Source of the DNA: Aselliscus stoliczkanus
Lineage: Eukaryota; Chordata; Mammalia; Chiroptera; Hipposideridae
Direction: 5' to 3'
DNA: 64,000 nucleotides
NCBI GenBank assembly: GCA_033961575.1
Contig: CM066737.1
Span: 95,632,709 to 95,696,708, forward strand
This document shows positions 47,839 to 58,410 of the stretch, one piece after another. A program made the translations under genes and the position numbers. The notes under the pieces were generated by a model that worked only from the letters and a program-made list of their open reading frames with translations, had not been told where the DNA came from and made no database searches. Numbering within the stretch: the first letter of the stretch is position 1; every line of letters starts with the position of its first letter.

Positions 47839-48710
47839 CTGGTGCTGGCTGAGTGGCGCGTTGGTTAAGAGCTGGCTTGGGATGCCAGCTCTGAGCAGCA
47901 GGGCCCCGGTTCAGATTCCACATGTGGGCTAGTGACGCTGCGCCCTCTACAGCAAAGATGGTGAACAACAGCTTGACCTGGAGCTGAGCAGCTCAGTTGA
48001 TTAAGAATTGGCTTAAGAGCGTGAGCTCTGAGCAACAGGATTGCCAGTTCGATTCCAACATGGGTCAGTACCATTGTGCCTGAGCTGAGCTGTTGCTGAG
48101 CTGCCAGCAGGTGGCAAGATGGCTCAGCTGGAGTAACAACAAGGTCATCTGTTTGGTGGTGAGCTACACCCACCCACAACTAAGACTGAACTTAGCACCT
48201 TGAGCTGAGCTGCCACCCTGATGGCTCAGTGGACCGAGTGTGCGCTCTTAACAAGGCTGCTGGTTTGACTCCCGCATGGGATGGTGGCCATGCCCACCTG
48301 CAACTAAGACTGAACTCTGCACCTTGAGCTGAGCTGCCGCCCAGATGGCTCAGAGGATTGAGCATGCGCTCTTAACAAGACTGCTGGTTCAACTCCCACA
48401 TGGAATGGTGGCTACACCCACCCGCAACTAAGATTGAACACAGCACCTTAAGCTTAGAGGCCACGAGCTGGAAACAGGAAGCCAGATGGTGACTGGCGCC
48501 CTCCACAATGAAGATTGAAGAACAACAACTTGGCCGGTCACCTTCCCCAATACCCCAACACTGTTCCCCAATAAAATCTTTTTTTTTTTTTTTGAGGGCA
48601 GTGTCACTGGCCCTCATATGTGGGATCCGAACCAGGGCCACTGGCGTCCCAAACCAGCTCTTAACCACCGTGCCACTCGGCCGGCCCCCCAATAAAATCT
48701 TTTTTTTAAA
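47839..48710 (+). mobile_element. Composite C-long SINE with about five tRNA-like units
   Basis: A type B-like head at 47842 (CTGGCTGAGTGGCGCGTTGG) is followed by four more tRNA-like modules, near 47984, 48118, 48210 and 48343. The A-box-like GGCTCAG recurs in the last three, and B-box-like GGTTTGACTCC or GGTTCAACTCC closes the last two. Each of these last units ends in AACTAAGACTGAAC-like text. The tail ends CTGTTCCCCAATAAAATC. A type A SINE (48580-48686) lies in its tail and duplicates that tail word. Confidence 0.85.
48580..48686 (-). mobile_element. Type A SINE nested in another SINE's tail
   Basis: Antisense head-only copy. The target duplication CCCCAATAAAATCT (48566-48579 and 48687-48700) is itself the host SINE's 3' end. 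Confidence 0.92.
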
Positions 48711-48776
48711 AAATATATTTTAAACCTCTAGCCAGGCTCATCAAAAAAAAAAAGAGAGAGGACTCAAATTAGCAAA

Positions 48777-50147
48777 ATGAGGAATGAAAGAGGGGAAATG
48801 ACTACAGACATCACAGAAATACAAAAAATTCTAAGAAATTACTATGAGCAACTATATGCCAACAAATTTGACAATCTGGAAGAAACTGATAATTTTCTAG
48901 AAGCATACAACCTTCCAAAGCTAACTCAAGAAGAAACAGAAAATCGAAATACCCTGATCACTACCAAGGAAATTGAATCAGTAATTGACAAGCTCCCAAA
49001 AAACAAAAGCCCTGGACCAGATGGCTTCACAAGTGAATTTTATCAAACATTCAAAAAAGAACTATCACCTATTCTTCTCAAACTATTCCAAAAAATCCAG
49101 AAGGAGGGAAGGCTCCCAAACTCTTTTTATGAAGCCACTATCACCCTGATTCCAAAACCAGATAATGACAGCACCAAAAAGGAAAACTGCAGGCCAATCT
49201 CCCTGATGAATATAGATGCAAAAATTCTCAATAAAATATTAGCAAACAGAATTCAGCAATATATTAAGAAGATCATACATCATGATCAAGTGGGTTTCAT
49301 CCCTAGTATGCAAGGCTGGTTCAGCATCTGTAAATCAATTAATGTGATACACCACATCAACAAAATGAAGGATAAAAATCACATGGTCATTTCAATAGAT
49401 GCAGAAAAAGCATTTGACAAAATCCAACAGCCATTTATGTTAAAAACCCTTAGCAAAGTGGGAATACAGGGATCATATCTCAACATAATAAAAGCCATAT
49501 ATGATAAACCTACAGCTCACATCAGACTCAATGGGGAAAAGCTAAAACCATTCCCCTTAAGATCAGGAACAAGACAAGGCTGTCCACTTTCTCCTCTTTT
49601 ATTCAACATAGTGCTGGAAGTTCTAGCCACAGCAATCAGACAACATAAAGAAATAAAAGGCATCCAAATTGGCAAGGAAGAAGTAAAATTGTCATTATAT
49701 GCAGATGACATGATACTGTATATAGAGAACCCCAAAGACTCCATCAAAAAACTATTGGAACTGATAGATGAATTCAGTAAAGCAGCAGGATATAAAATCA
49801 ATGTTCAGAAACCAGTGGCATTTGCATATACCAATAATAAACTAACGGAAAGAGAAATTAAGAAAACTGTCCCATTTACAATTGCTTCAAGAACTATAAA
49901 ATACCTAGGAATAAATTTAACCAAAGAAGTGAAAGATCTGTACTCAGAAAATTATAAGACACTGAAGAAAGAAATCAAAGAAGATACAAATAAATGGAAA
50001 CACCTACCATGCTCATGGATAGGAAGAATTAATATAGTTAAAATGTCCATACTGCCTAAAGAAATATATAGATTCAATGCAATTCCTATCAAACTACTAA
50101 CGGCATTTTTCACAGAAATAGAAAATATAATCCTAAAATTTATATGA
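48777..50147 (+). pseudogene. LINE-1 ORF2 reverse-transcriptase domain (broken)
   Basis: 456 codons encode part of L1 ORF2p, the endonuclease/reverse transcriptase that copies L1 RNA into the genome. Seen: the [17 protein letters not shown] block, [20 protein letters not shown], the [13 protein letters not shown] block (catalytic Asp), [19 protein letters not shown], and the catalytic box [11 protein letters not shown] with YADD at residues 308-311. The endonuclease domain is absent because the element is 5'-truncated. An upstream A-run near 48743-48753 shifts the frame. The stop TGA at 50145-50147 replaces a Trp codon expected from other L1s. The frame continues beyond it without another obvious break to about 50580, where the nested element begins. 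Confidence 0.93.
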
Positions 50148-50580
50148 AACCATAAAAGACCCCGAATAGCCTCGGCAATCCTGAGAAATAAGAACAAAGT
50201 CAGGGGGATCACGCTACCAGACATCAAAACCTACTACAAGGCTACAGTAATCAAGATAGTATGGTATTGGCATAAAAACAGGCACATCGATCAGTGGAAC
50301 AGAACAGAGAGCCCAGAAATAAATCCAGGCATTTACAGACAGTTAATCTATAACAAGGGAAGCAAGAATTTACACTGGAGTAAAGATAGTCTATTCAATA
50401 AATGGTGCTGGGAAAATTGGACTGACACATGCAAAAAAATGAAACTGGACCACCTCCTTATGCCATATACGAGAACAAATTCAAAATGGATTAAAGACTT
50501 AAAAAATGTAAGACCTGAAACCATAAAACTCCTAAAAGAAAATATAGGGAGTACATTTGCAGACATTACCTGGAGCAATA
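50148..50580 (+). pseudogene. LINE-1 ORF2 continuation to the insertion point
   Basis: Same frame after the TGA: text such as [20 protein letters not shown] and [19 protein letters not shown] is standard ORF2 thumb and C-terminal sequence. It is cut at TGGAGCAATA by the nested element and resumes at 53270. Confidence 0.88.
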
Positions 50581-51376
50581 TATTTTTTTTAAATTTTATT
50601 TTATTAGTTTCAGGTGTACAACACAATGCAATAGTTATACTCTTTACCCCCCAAAGTGAAAACCCCCCTCCCCCAGTTTGCCACCACACTCCCCCCGCAT
50701 ATCATACAAATCCATCACAACTCCCCTGACTCCCCTCCACAGTATACTCCACATCCCGTGACCATCCACATATTCAGTTGCAGTTGGCATACAATACTAT
50801 ACAACATCAGCTTCAGGTGTACAGTACAGTGATCAAGCCTCTACTCCATCCATGAAGTGGTCTCCCTAACAAGACATGTGACTCTCTGACATGCCACAAA
50901 ATTTTTACAACATTATTATATTCCCCGAACTGTGTTTCATATCCCTGTGGCAATACTGTAGTTGTCTATTTATGCTGTCTAATCCCTTCCCCTTCCCCCC
51001 CATCCCCACCCCCTTCCCAACTAGCAACCCTCAGTTTTTCCTCTACATCTACGAGTCTGTTTACTTTGATCGTTCACTCAGCTCTTCAGACTCCACACAC
51101 AAGTGAGATAACATGGTACCTGTCCTTCTCCGACTGACTTATTTCTCGCAACATAATTGTCTCTTCACAACATTATCAATTACATTCCCAGAACTGCCCC
51201 CATATCCCTGCGGCAACATTGTAGTCCCACATACACTGTCCAACACCTTCCCCCTCTCCCTCTTCCCCACTCCCTCCCAGCCAGCAACCATCAGTTTTTC
51301 CTTTATATCTGCTTGATATGACTTCAATCTTCTTAAATTGTCTCTCTGGGTTGCCTTGTTTACCCCTTTCTCTTGT

Positions 51377-52253
51377 TTAAAAAAGCCCTTTTAACATTCC
51401 TTGCAATGCTGGCTTGGTGGTAATGAATTCCTTAAGCTTATTCTTTTCTGAGAAGCTCTTTATTTCTCCTTCAATTTTAAGTGAGAGCCGTGCTGGGTAG
51501 AGCAATCTTGGTTGTAGGCCTTTATTTTGTGTCACTTTGAGTATCTCCTGCCACTCCCTTCTGGCCTGCAGAGTTTCTGTAGACAAGTCAGCTGTTAGTC
51601 TAACAGGAGTTCCTCTGTATGTAACCTGCTGTCTTTCTCTTGCAGCCTCTAGGATTCTGTCTCTGTCTTTAACCTTTGCCATTTTAACTATGATGTGTCT
51701 TGGTGTGGACCTGTTTGGGTTCAGCTTGTTTGGAACCCTCTGCACTTCCTGGGCATGTATGTTGATTTCCTTCACCAGGGTAGGGAAGTTTTCAGTCATT
51801 ATGTTTTCAAATACATTTTCGACTCCTTGCTTCTTCTCTTCTCCTTCTGGTATCCCTATGATTCGAAGGTGGTTGCGCTTCACCTTGTCCCATAGGGCTC
51901 TTAAACTATTTTCATTGTTTTTTATTCTTTGGTCTTTTTGCTGTGCCAACTGGGTGAGTTCTGCTATTTTATCTTCCAAATTGCTGATCCGCTCCTCTGC
52001 TTCATCTACTCTACTGGTGATACCTTCGAGTGTGTTCTTCATTTCAGTTATTGTGTTCTTTAGTTCTAACTGGTTTTTTTTTTATGGTTTCCCTATCCTT
52101 CTTTATGTCCTCGCTAAGTTCCTTAAACATTCTTATCATCAGTGTTCTAAACTCTGTCTCTGAAAGGTTGGATCCCTCTGTTTCATTTGGTTCCATTTCT
52201 GGAGGTTTCTTCTGATCTTTTACTTGTGACATGTTTCTTTGTTTCCCCATTCT
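51377..52253 (-). pseudogene. LINE-1 ORF1 (RNA-binding protein), one frameshift
   Basis: ORF1p is the trimeric nucleic-acid chaperone that coats L1 RNA. The start is likely the Met of MGKQRNMSQVKDQ near 52253. The frame shifts once at a ten-base A-run (T-run on plus, 52074-52083) and continues as ITEMKNTLEGITSRVDEAEE. Seen: a coiled-coil heptad region (ERISNLEDKIAELTQ), the RRM start LRIIGIPEGEEKK, and the C-terminal domain with STPRHIIVKMAKVKDRDRIL and GLQPRLLYPARLSLK. It ends at 51377 with a stop after KGLF, somewhat short of usual. Only one visible lesion suggests a recent loss of coding ability. Confidence 0.88.
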
Positions 52254-53234
52254 GGCTATCACTCTGGGATTGCTTTGATGTATTAGATAGATCACCAGGA
52301 GAGCCCTGGCTGGATCACACAGGCACACAGCTCACGGCCCAACACTCCCAGGAAAACTCCCAGTCTCAGCCTGTCCCAGTCAGCCGTTCGCAGATCAGGC
52401 CGAGCAGCCCGACAACGAATCACCAGCCTGGCAACTCTCCAAGCGGAGTGCAGAGAGCAGAGACCCGAGGCGGCTTGCGCGCTCCCGTGTCTCAGTGAGC
52501 AGCCTGTTGGAGCTGGAGGGCACCCGCCCTGAGTTTCCCTGGCAACGCAGTATAAGCCGGGCGGAGGGTGGGGATCCAAGGCCGCAGGTGCATGTGCACG
52601 CACACACGCACTTCTGCGCCAATTCCACCAGACCAATGAGGTCTCGGACCTGAGCCTTCGTGGGAGGGCCCAAGCCCGACAAAATGGCGTCCTCCCTACA
52701 CCACTCACGTGCAGGCTCCGCACCACGGGAACAACAGTCCAAAAACCTCCAGCCTTTGCACCAAAGGTGCTCAGTTCAGTCCGTCCCCACAGGCTCCCGG
52801 CTCACACAGCCACTCCCTCCACCAGGAACCAGGTAAGTGCTCACCAGCGAGCAAGCCCGGGTGCCAGCCCCACTGATTCTCCAGCCGCTCTTAGCCTCAC
52901 CGAGCTGAGCAAAGAGAGTCCTTACTAATTTACTGCCGGCTATATTAGAATTTCTCTTCCCGGCAAAGGAACTCTGGGCTGGTGAGTTTGGGGTGCGGCC
53001 GGAGGGTCTCTCCCCCAACCGGAGAAGCCTCTCCACAGCTGGCACCTCCCTCACGGGGTTTGCCCTCTCTCGTCTCCGCCCGTCCTACCAGACCCGACGT
53101 GGCTTCCTCTTTAATTTCTTCGTTTAGTGGTTCTGTTGCTCCAGTGTTCCGGGGACCTCCAGGGTTGAATGCTGTATAATTTGCTTCTAATTTTGGTGTG
53201 ATCCTGGGAGGCAGTTAGCACAGCGTCTGTCTAT

Positions 53235-53258
53235 TGCGCCATTTCACCGGAAGTCCCG
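53235..53258 (-). promoter_or_regulatory. Half-LINE-1 promoter start, ETS and YY1-like words
   Basis: At the element's 5' end on minus, ACTTCCGG (ETS/GABP type) is followed directly by GAAATGGCGC (YY1-like). YY1 sites set the start position in human L1. Here this is a motif match only. Confidence 0.5.
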
Positions 53259-53269
53259 TGGAGCAATAT

Positions 53270-54110
53270 TTTTACTGATACATCCCTACGGGTAAGGGAA
53301 GTAAAAGAAAAAATGAACATATGGGATTATATCAGACTTAAAAGTTTTTTCACAACAAAGGAAACCATTAATAAAACAAAAAGGAAGCCTACTGAATGGG
53401 AGAATATATTTGCCAACGATATATCTGATAAGGGGTTAATATCCAAAATTTATAAAACACTCATGAAACTCAACACCAAAAAAAAAAAAACAACCCAATT
53501 AAAAAATGGGCAGAAGATATGAAGAGACATTTCTCTAAAGAGGACATACAGATGGCCAACAGGCATATGAAAAAATGTTCAACCTCACTGGTCATTAGGG
53601 AAATGCAAATAAAAACCACAATGAGATACCACCTCACTCCAGTCAGAATGGCTATCATCAATAAATCACCAAACAACAAGTGCTGGCGGGGCTGTGGGGA
53701 AAAGGGGACCCTGCTGCACTGTTGGTGGGACTGCAGATTGGTGCAGCCACTGTGGAAGTCAGTATGGAGGTATCTCAAAAAACTGGAAATGGAACTACCT
53801 TTTGACCCAGCAATTCCACTCCTAGGTATTTATCCTGAAAAACCCAAGACACTTATTCAAAAAATATTTATGCACCCCTATGTTCATAGCAGCACTATTT
53901 ACAATAGCTAAGACTTGGAAACAACGAAAATGCCCATCGGTAGATGACTGGATTAAGAAACTGCGGTATAGTTATACAATGGAGTATTACTCCGCTATAA
54001 AGAAGAATGAAATCGTACCATTTGCAATGATATGGGTGGACCTAGAGACTATTATGTTAAGTGAAATTAGTCAGAGAAAGACAAATACCATATGATCTCA
54101 CTCATATGTG
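53270..54110 (+). pseudogene. LINE-1 ORF2 C-terminal part (broken)
   Basis: Resumes the outer LINE-1. It contains [37 protein letters not shown], the Cys-rich motif [18 protein letters not shown] and IKKLRYSYTMEYYSAIKKNE. Frame breaks occur in the A-run at 53479-53490 and again near 53860-53880. It ends with a stop after the KTNTI motif near 54095. Confidence 0.9.
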
Positions 54111-54640
54111 GAATCTGAAAAAGTGTATGAATGAGGAAAGTAAACAGAAACTGTCTCATAGATATAGAGGAAAAATCAGGGTTGCTAGTTGGGAGGGGGG
54201 TGGGGATGAGGGAGAAGGGGAAGGGATTAGACAGCAAAAATAGGCAACTACAATATTGCCACTGGGATATGAAAGACAGTTTGGGGAATATAATTAATAA
54301 TGTTGTAAATATTTTGTGGGGTGTCAGATGGTCATTCTTGTTAGGGAGACCATTTCATGGAGGAGAAGAGGCTTGATGACTGCACTGTACACCTGCAGCT
54401 GAGGTTGTATAATATTGTATACCAACTGTAATTGAATATATAGATAGTCACGGGATGTGGATTATAATGTGGAAGGGAGTCAGAGGAAGTGTAATAGATA
54501 TATATGATATGGGGGCAAGAGTGGGGTGGCCAAAGGAGTGAGGGAGGGGGGTTGTCACTTTGAGGGGTAAAAAGTATAACTATTGCACTGTGTTGTACAC
54601 CTGAAACTAATTAAAAATAAATAAATTAATTTTAAAAAAG
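54111..54640 (+). mobile_element. LINE-1 3' UTR
   Basis: G-rich stretch (54190-54230), then two versions of a GTTGTAYACCTGAAACTAAT-like end. It is the same family as the nested half-LINE-1's 3' UTR. Confidence 0.9.
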
Positions 54641-54653
54641 CAACGATATTTTA

Positions 54654-54763
54654 GGGCCGGCCGAGTGGCGCGGTGGTTAAGTGCTGGCTTCGGAAGCCAG
54701 CGGCCCCGGTTCGGTCCCACATATGAGGGCCAGTGACACTGCCCTCAAAAAAAGAAAAAAAAA
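54654..54763 (+). mobile_element. Type A short SINE at LINE-1 3' end
   Basis: Full-length head-only copy placed just after the LINE-1 tail. The short duplication GATATTTTA / GATATTTA lies at 54645-54653 and 54765-54772. Confidence 0.88.
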
Positions 54764-54774
54764 AGATATTTAAA

Positions 54775-55360
54775 AAAAATGCTTAGTTATACCTCAATAA
54801 AGCAGAAAAAATATTTAGAACACTAAAATGCTACAAACTAATGGGTTTAAGGGTAAATCATGATTTGCATTCTTAGATATAATACCAAAAGCACAAGCAA
54901 CAAAAGAAAAAATAGATAGACTGGACTTCATCAAAATGAAAAACTTGCATGTTTCAAAGGACACCATCAAGACAATGCACACAAAATCCACCGAATGGGA
55001 GAACAAATTTGCAAATCATAAATCTGATAAGAGATTTGCATCTAGAATATGTAAAAAAACCTCTCACAACACAATAGTAAAAACACAACCCAATTTTTAA
55101 AATGAGCAAAGGATCTGAATAGACATTTCTCCAAGGAAGATATACAAATGGCCAATAAGCACATGAAAAGATGTTCAACATCATTAGCCATCAGGGAATG
55201 CAAATCGAAACAATAATGAGATACCACTTCACACCCACTAGGATAGCTATAATCAAAAAGCCATAATAACCAACAGGAGTTCTCATTCTTTGCAGGTGAG
55301 AATGCAAAATGTACAGCCACTTTGGAAGACAGTTTGGCAGTTTCATACAAAACTAAACAT
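54775..55360 (+). mobile_element. L1M ORF2 3' part
   Basis: AGACTGGACTTCATCAAAAT, TGGGAGAACAAATTTGCAAA and ACACCCACTAGGATAGCTAT follow ORF2. Older than the LINE-1 to its left. It is interrupted by a SINE and an LTR and resumes at 56290. Confidence 0.8.
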
Positions 55361-55362
55361 GC

Positions 55363-55830
55363 GGGCCGGCCGAGTGGCGCAGTGGTTAAGAGCTGGTTTT
55401 GGGATGCCAGCGGCCCCGGTTCGGATCCCACATATGAGGGCCAGTGACACTGCCCTCTACAGCTAACAACAGCTCCAACTGGAGCTGGGCTGTGCGAGCC
55501 CCGGGGACAGTGTAGGCTGCATCCCCTGCTGCAGAGGGCTGCCATAGGTTACAGTGAGTGGCTGGCAGCCAGCGTGAGCGGCTGGCAGCCAGCGTGAGCT
55601 GCCAATAGCCGCGGTGAGCGACCATACAGAGGCCGGTGACCAATCTGCCTCATCCGGGAATAGAGCAGTGACGATACCAACATGGGCCAGTGAAGCAACA
55701 TCCTCCGCAACTAGACTGAAGAACAAAAAGACAGCAACTTGTCTGTTCCCCTTGCCCGATTCCCCAACACTGTTCCCCTCTCCCAATTCCCCAATAAAAA
55801 TCTTTAAAAAAAGAAAAAAATAAATAAAAA
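55363..55830 (+). mobile_element. Type B SINE, sense
   Basis: Complete copy inside L1M, with a 20-bp internal repeat of the GGCTGGCAGCCAGCGTGAGC word at about 55559-55598. Confidence 0.9.
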
Positions 55831-55899
55831 AGAAATTCAACATTTTGATACCCCTAATAAAGTTATGGATCTAGGTTACACTTGTCAGTGCTAGTTAAA

Positions 55900-56288
55900 A
55901 CCTCTAGATGAAAGGTGAAAGGGGAATTTTATAATGGAAGGATTGCACTGAGAACACCTGAACCCCATGGCCAATTTTAACACATTAAAACTGGGACAAA
56001 TGGAGGACATCTGTACAAAACACACAGCAAACACACTTGATACAGAAAGACTAAATGTTTTCCCTACAAGCTACGGAACACCAAAGATGGCCAGAAAACC
56101 ACCAGATGCCAGGTGAGATGCCTGGAACAGATTCCCCTTCACAGCCACAGAAGAAACCATCCCTGCCCACACCTTGATCTCAGGCCTCTGGCCTCTAGAA
56201 CTGTGAGACGAGACGAAAAATTTCATTGTTTAAATCACCCATTTTGTGGCACTTCATTATGGCAGCCTTAGGAAACTAATACAAGTAC
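55900..56288 (+). mobile_element. MaLR LTR nested in L1M
   Basis: CCTCTGGCCTCTAGAACTGT and TTATGGCAGCCTTAGGAAAC then TAATACA form the typical 3' end. The L1M text continues directly after it. No retroviral genes. Confidence 0.72.
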
Positions 56289-56289
56289 T

Positions 56290-56600
56290 GATACAGGCTA
56301 CAACACGGATGAACCTTGAAAACTATGCTAAATAAAAGAAGGTATAAAAGGCCATATATTGTATGATTCTATATGCATTAAATGTCTAGAATAGGCAAAT
56401 CCATAGACACAGAAAGTAGATTAGAGGTTGCCAGGGGCTGGGTTTAGGAATGACCAACCCCAGCTTCAAGTTTTGGAATTAAATAATGGTGATGGTCGCA
56501 CAACTTTGTGAATGTACTAAGAACCGCTGAATCATGCACTTTAAATGGGTGAGTTTAACAATATGTTAATTGTATCTCAATAAAAAATGAAATAAAATAA
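56290..56600 (+). mobile_element. L1M 3' end
   Basis: GATGAACCTTGAAAACTATG, GTCTAGAATAGGCAAATCCA and TGATGGTCGCACAACTTTGT. Same element as 54775-55360. Confidence 0.8.
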
Positions 56601-56896
56601 ACAACACCTAAGCCTCAAGGAACAGGAAAGACCCAGAGGCAGCTCCTGGAAAAGGGGCTTGATTAAAAAAAAAAAGTTGCAAAATCAAAGATAGAAAAGC
56701 ATGAAAATAAACAAGTTACCTATTCAGTTCAGAACCCTAGGGTGAAAAATGTAAACACAAAAGAAGTAGAGAGATGGGTATAAAACTATACGAGCAGAAA
56801 TTTATAGAAAACAAAACAGTAATCAATAAAACCAAAATCTTGTTCTCTGACAAAACTACTAAAATAGAAAAAACTCTAGGAAGTCTGATCATCAGA
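56600..56896 (+). mobile_element. Old L1M ORF2 fragment (left of SINE)
   Basis: ACAGTAATCAATAAAACCAA, then TTCTCTGACAAAACTACTAA resemble the ORF2 linker before the reverse transcriptase. Interrupted by the next SINE. Confidence 0.55.
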
Positions 56897-56908
56897 AAGA
56901 GAGGAGAG

Positions 56909-57340
56909 GGCTGGCCGAGTGGCACATTGGTTAAGAGCTGGTTTTGGGATGCCAGCAGCCCCGGTTCGGATCCCACATATGAGGGCCAGTGACACTGCCC
57001 TCCACAGCTAACAACAGCTCCACCTGGAGTGGTGGAGCTGGGCTGTGCGAGCCCCGGCGACAGTGTCGGCTGCAGCCCCTGCTGCAGTGGGCTGCCATAG
57101 GCTACAGTGAGTGGCCGGCAGCCAGTGTGAGCGGCTAGCAGCCAGCGTGAGCTGCTAATAGCCTTGGTGAGCGACCATCCAGAGGCCGGTGACGGATCTG
57201 CCTCATCCAGGAAGAGCACAATGACAATACCAACATGGGCCAGTGAAGCAACATCCTCTGCAACTAGACTGAAGAACAAAAAGACAGCAACTTGTCTGTC
57301 CCCTCCCCCAATTCCCCAATAAAATCTTCAAAAAAAAAAA
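56909..57340 (+). mobile_element. Type B SINE, sense
   Basis: Complete copy with a perfect 12-bp duplication AAGAGAGGAGAG at 56897-56908 and 57341-57352. The head is very close to the copy at 55363. Confidence 0.93.
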
Positions 57341-57352
57341 AAGAGAGGAGAG

Positions 57353-57810
57353 AGCAAGAAAATAAACAACTTTAGGAACAGAAAAGGAAATATAACAAAC
57401 AATAACAGTAGAGATTTTTAATAACATATGAGAATACTTTGAATAACTTTATTCCAGTACACATGAAAACTAAGAAGAAAGGTTTGTAGAAAAATATAAA
57501 TTACCAAAATAGGAACTGATAATCAAATGTCTCTCATGATAAGAAATACCAAGCCCACACAGTTTTACTAAAAAGTTTTACCAATCCTTCAAAGGAAAGG
57601 CAAACTTTCTTTATTAAACAATATATTTCAGAAAATAGAATTGGAAAAGTTACGCAGCCCATTTTATGGGCTAATATAAATTTGATATCAAACACACAAA
57701 ACAATAAAAGAAAATGACATCTTAGATCAATCTCACTTATTAATATGTACACAAACCTTCTAAATAAAATAATAACACACCAAATTTAAGCAGTGCATTA
57801 AAAAAAGTAA
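57353..57810 (+). mobile_element. Old L1M ORF2 fragment (right of SINE)
   Basis: Diverged ORF2 text. AATCAAATGTCTCTCATGAT and CAATCTCACTTATTAATATG are recognisable by order only. Confidence 0.5.
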
Positions 57811-58048
57811 TGTGGAGATAAACAAACAAGCACAAACTCATAAATAGTCAACAGTTTAGTTGACCAGAGGGTCAGGAGGCAGGAGGTAGAAGAAGGAAAA
57901 GGGATCAAATATATGGTGATGGAAGGAGAACTGACTGGGTGGTGAACACACAATGTGATATATAGATGATATATTATAGAATTGTACACTTGAAACCTAA
58001 ATAATTTTACTAACCATTGCCACCCCAATAGATTTAATAAATTTTTTT
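57811..58048 (+). mobile_element. LINE-1 3' end, second family
   Basis: GGTGGTGAACACACAATGTG, ATAGAATTGTACACTTGAAA and CCACCCCAATAGATTTAATA are the end of an L1 group common in laurasiatherian mammals, distinct from the outer LINE-1 at 48.7 kb. Confidence 0.75.
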
Positions 58049-58146
58049 TTAAGAGGGCAGTGTCACTGGCCCTCATATGTCGGATCTGAACCGGGGCTGC
58101 TGGCTTCCCAAGCAAGCATCCAACCACCTCGCCACTCGGCCGGCCC
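58049..58146 (-). mobile_element. Type A short SINE, antisense
   Basis: Inserted exactly at the LINE-1 tail. TAATAAA-rich words flank both sides. Confidence 0.88.
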
Positions 58147-58149
58147 TAA

Positions 58150-58408
58150 TAAAAAATTTTTAAAAAGTAATGTGCTACAACAAGTAGAACTTTTTGAAAA
58201 ATGCATCAAGAAGAAATCAACATCAAAAAAACTAGTAATATAATACCTTATAGATTAAAGGAAAAATATAATCATCTCACGGGATATGGAAGAGACAACG
58301 AACCTTTATTCATTATTTAAAACAAAACAAAATAAAAACCCCTAAGAGAATTAGAATTAAAGGGAAACTTCCTTAACCTGGAAAAAAAACCTATTAAACA
58401 AACAAATA
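58150..58408 (+). mobile_element. Old L1M fragment, diverged
   Basis: A-rich L1-like text (TACAACAAGTAGAACTTTTT). No coding potential. Confidence 0.35.
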
Positions 58409-58410
58409 GG

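Larger units (their letters stand above)
50582..53258 (-). mobile_element. Half-LINE-1 (HAL1-like): 5' UTR, ORF1, 3' UTR
   Basis: A complete-looking element in antisense, flanked by TGGAGCAATAT at 50571-50581 and 53259-53269. From right to left: a 5' end beginning CGGGACTTCCGGTGAAATGG, a GC-rich 5' UTR (53258 to about 52250), ORF1 (52253-51377, one frameshift), then a partial 3' UTR copy (about 51330-51150), a short piece equal to the very end of ORF2, and a second full 3' UTR copy ending in ACACCTGAAACTAATAAAAT and T-rich sequence on plus. Almost all of ORF2 is missing. Such ORF1-only LINE-1 derivatives are known as HAL1. Confidence 0.85.
48719..54640 (+). mobile_element. 5'-truncated LINE-1 with nested insertion
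   Basis: Begins within ORF2 (just before the reverse-transcriptase domain) and runs through the ORF2 C terminus to a 3' UTR ending ACACCTGAAACTAATTAAAA. It is interrupted by the element at 50582-53258. Reading frames are broken, so it is immobile. The 5' junction abuts the tail of the composite SINE. The family looks like a relatively recent L1 compared with the L1M pieces around it. Confidence 0.93.

Noticed and set aside
51537..52163. 208-codon plus-strand open frame rich in Ser, Leu and Phe
   Set aside because: Antisense of LINE-1 ORF1 in the half-LINE-1. It has membrane-like composition by chance.
52292..52742. 115-144-codon minus open frames upstream of ORF1
   Set aside because: They lie in the GC-rich LINE-1 5' UTR. 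They could be an upstream ORF, but nothing supports a protein.
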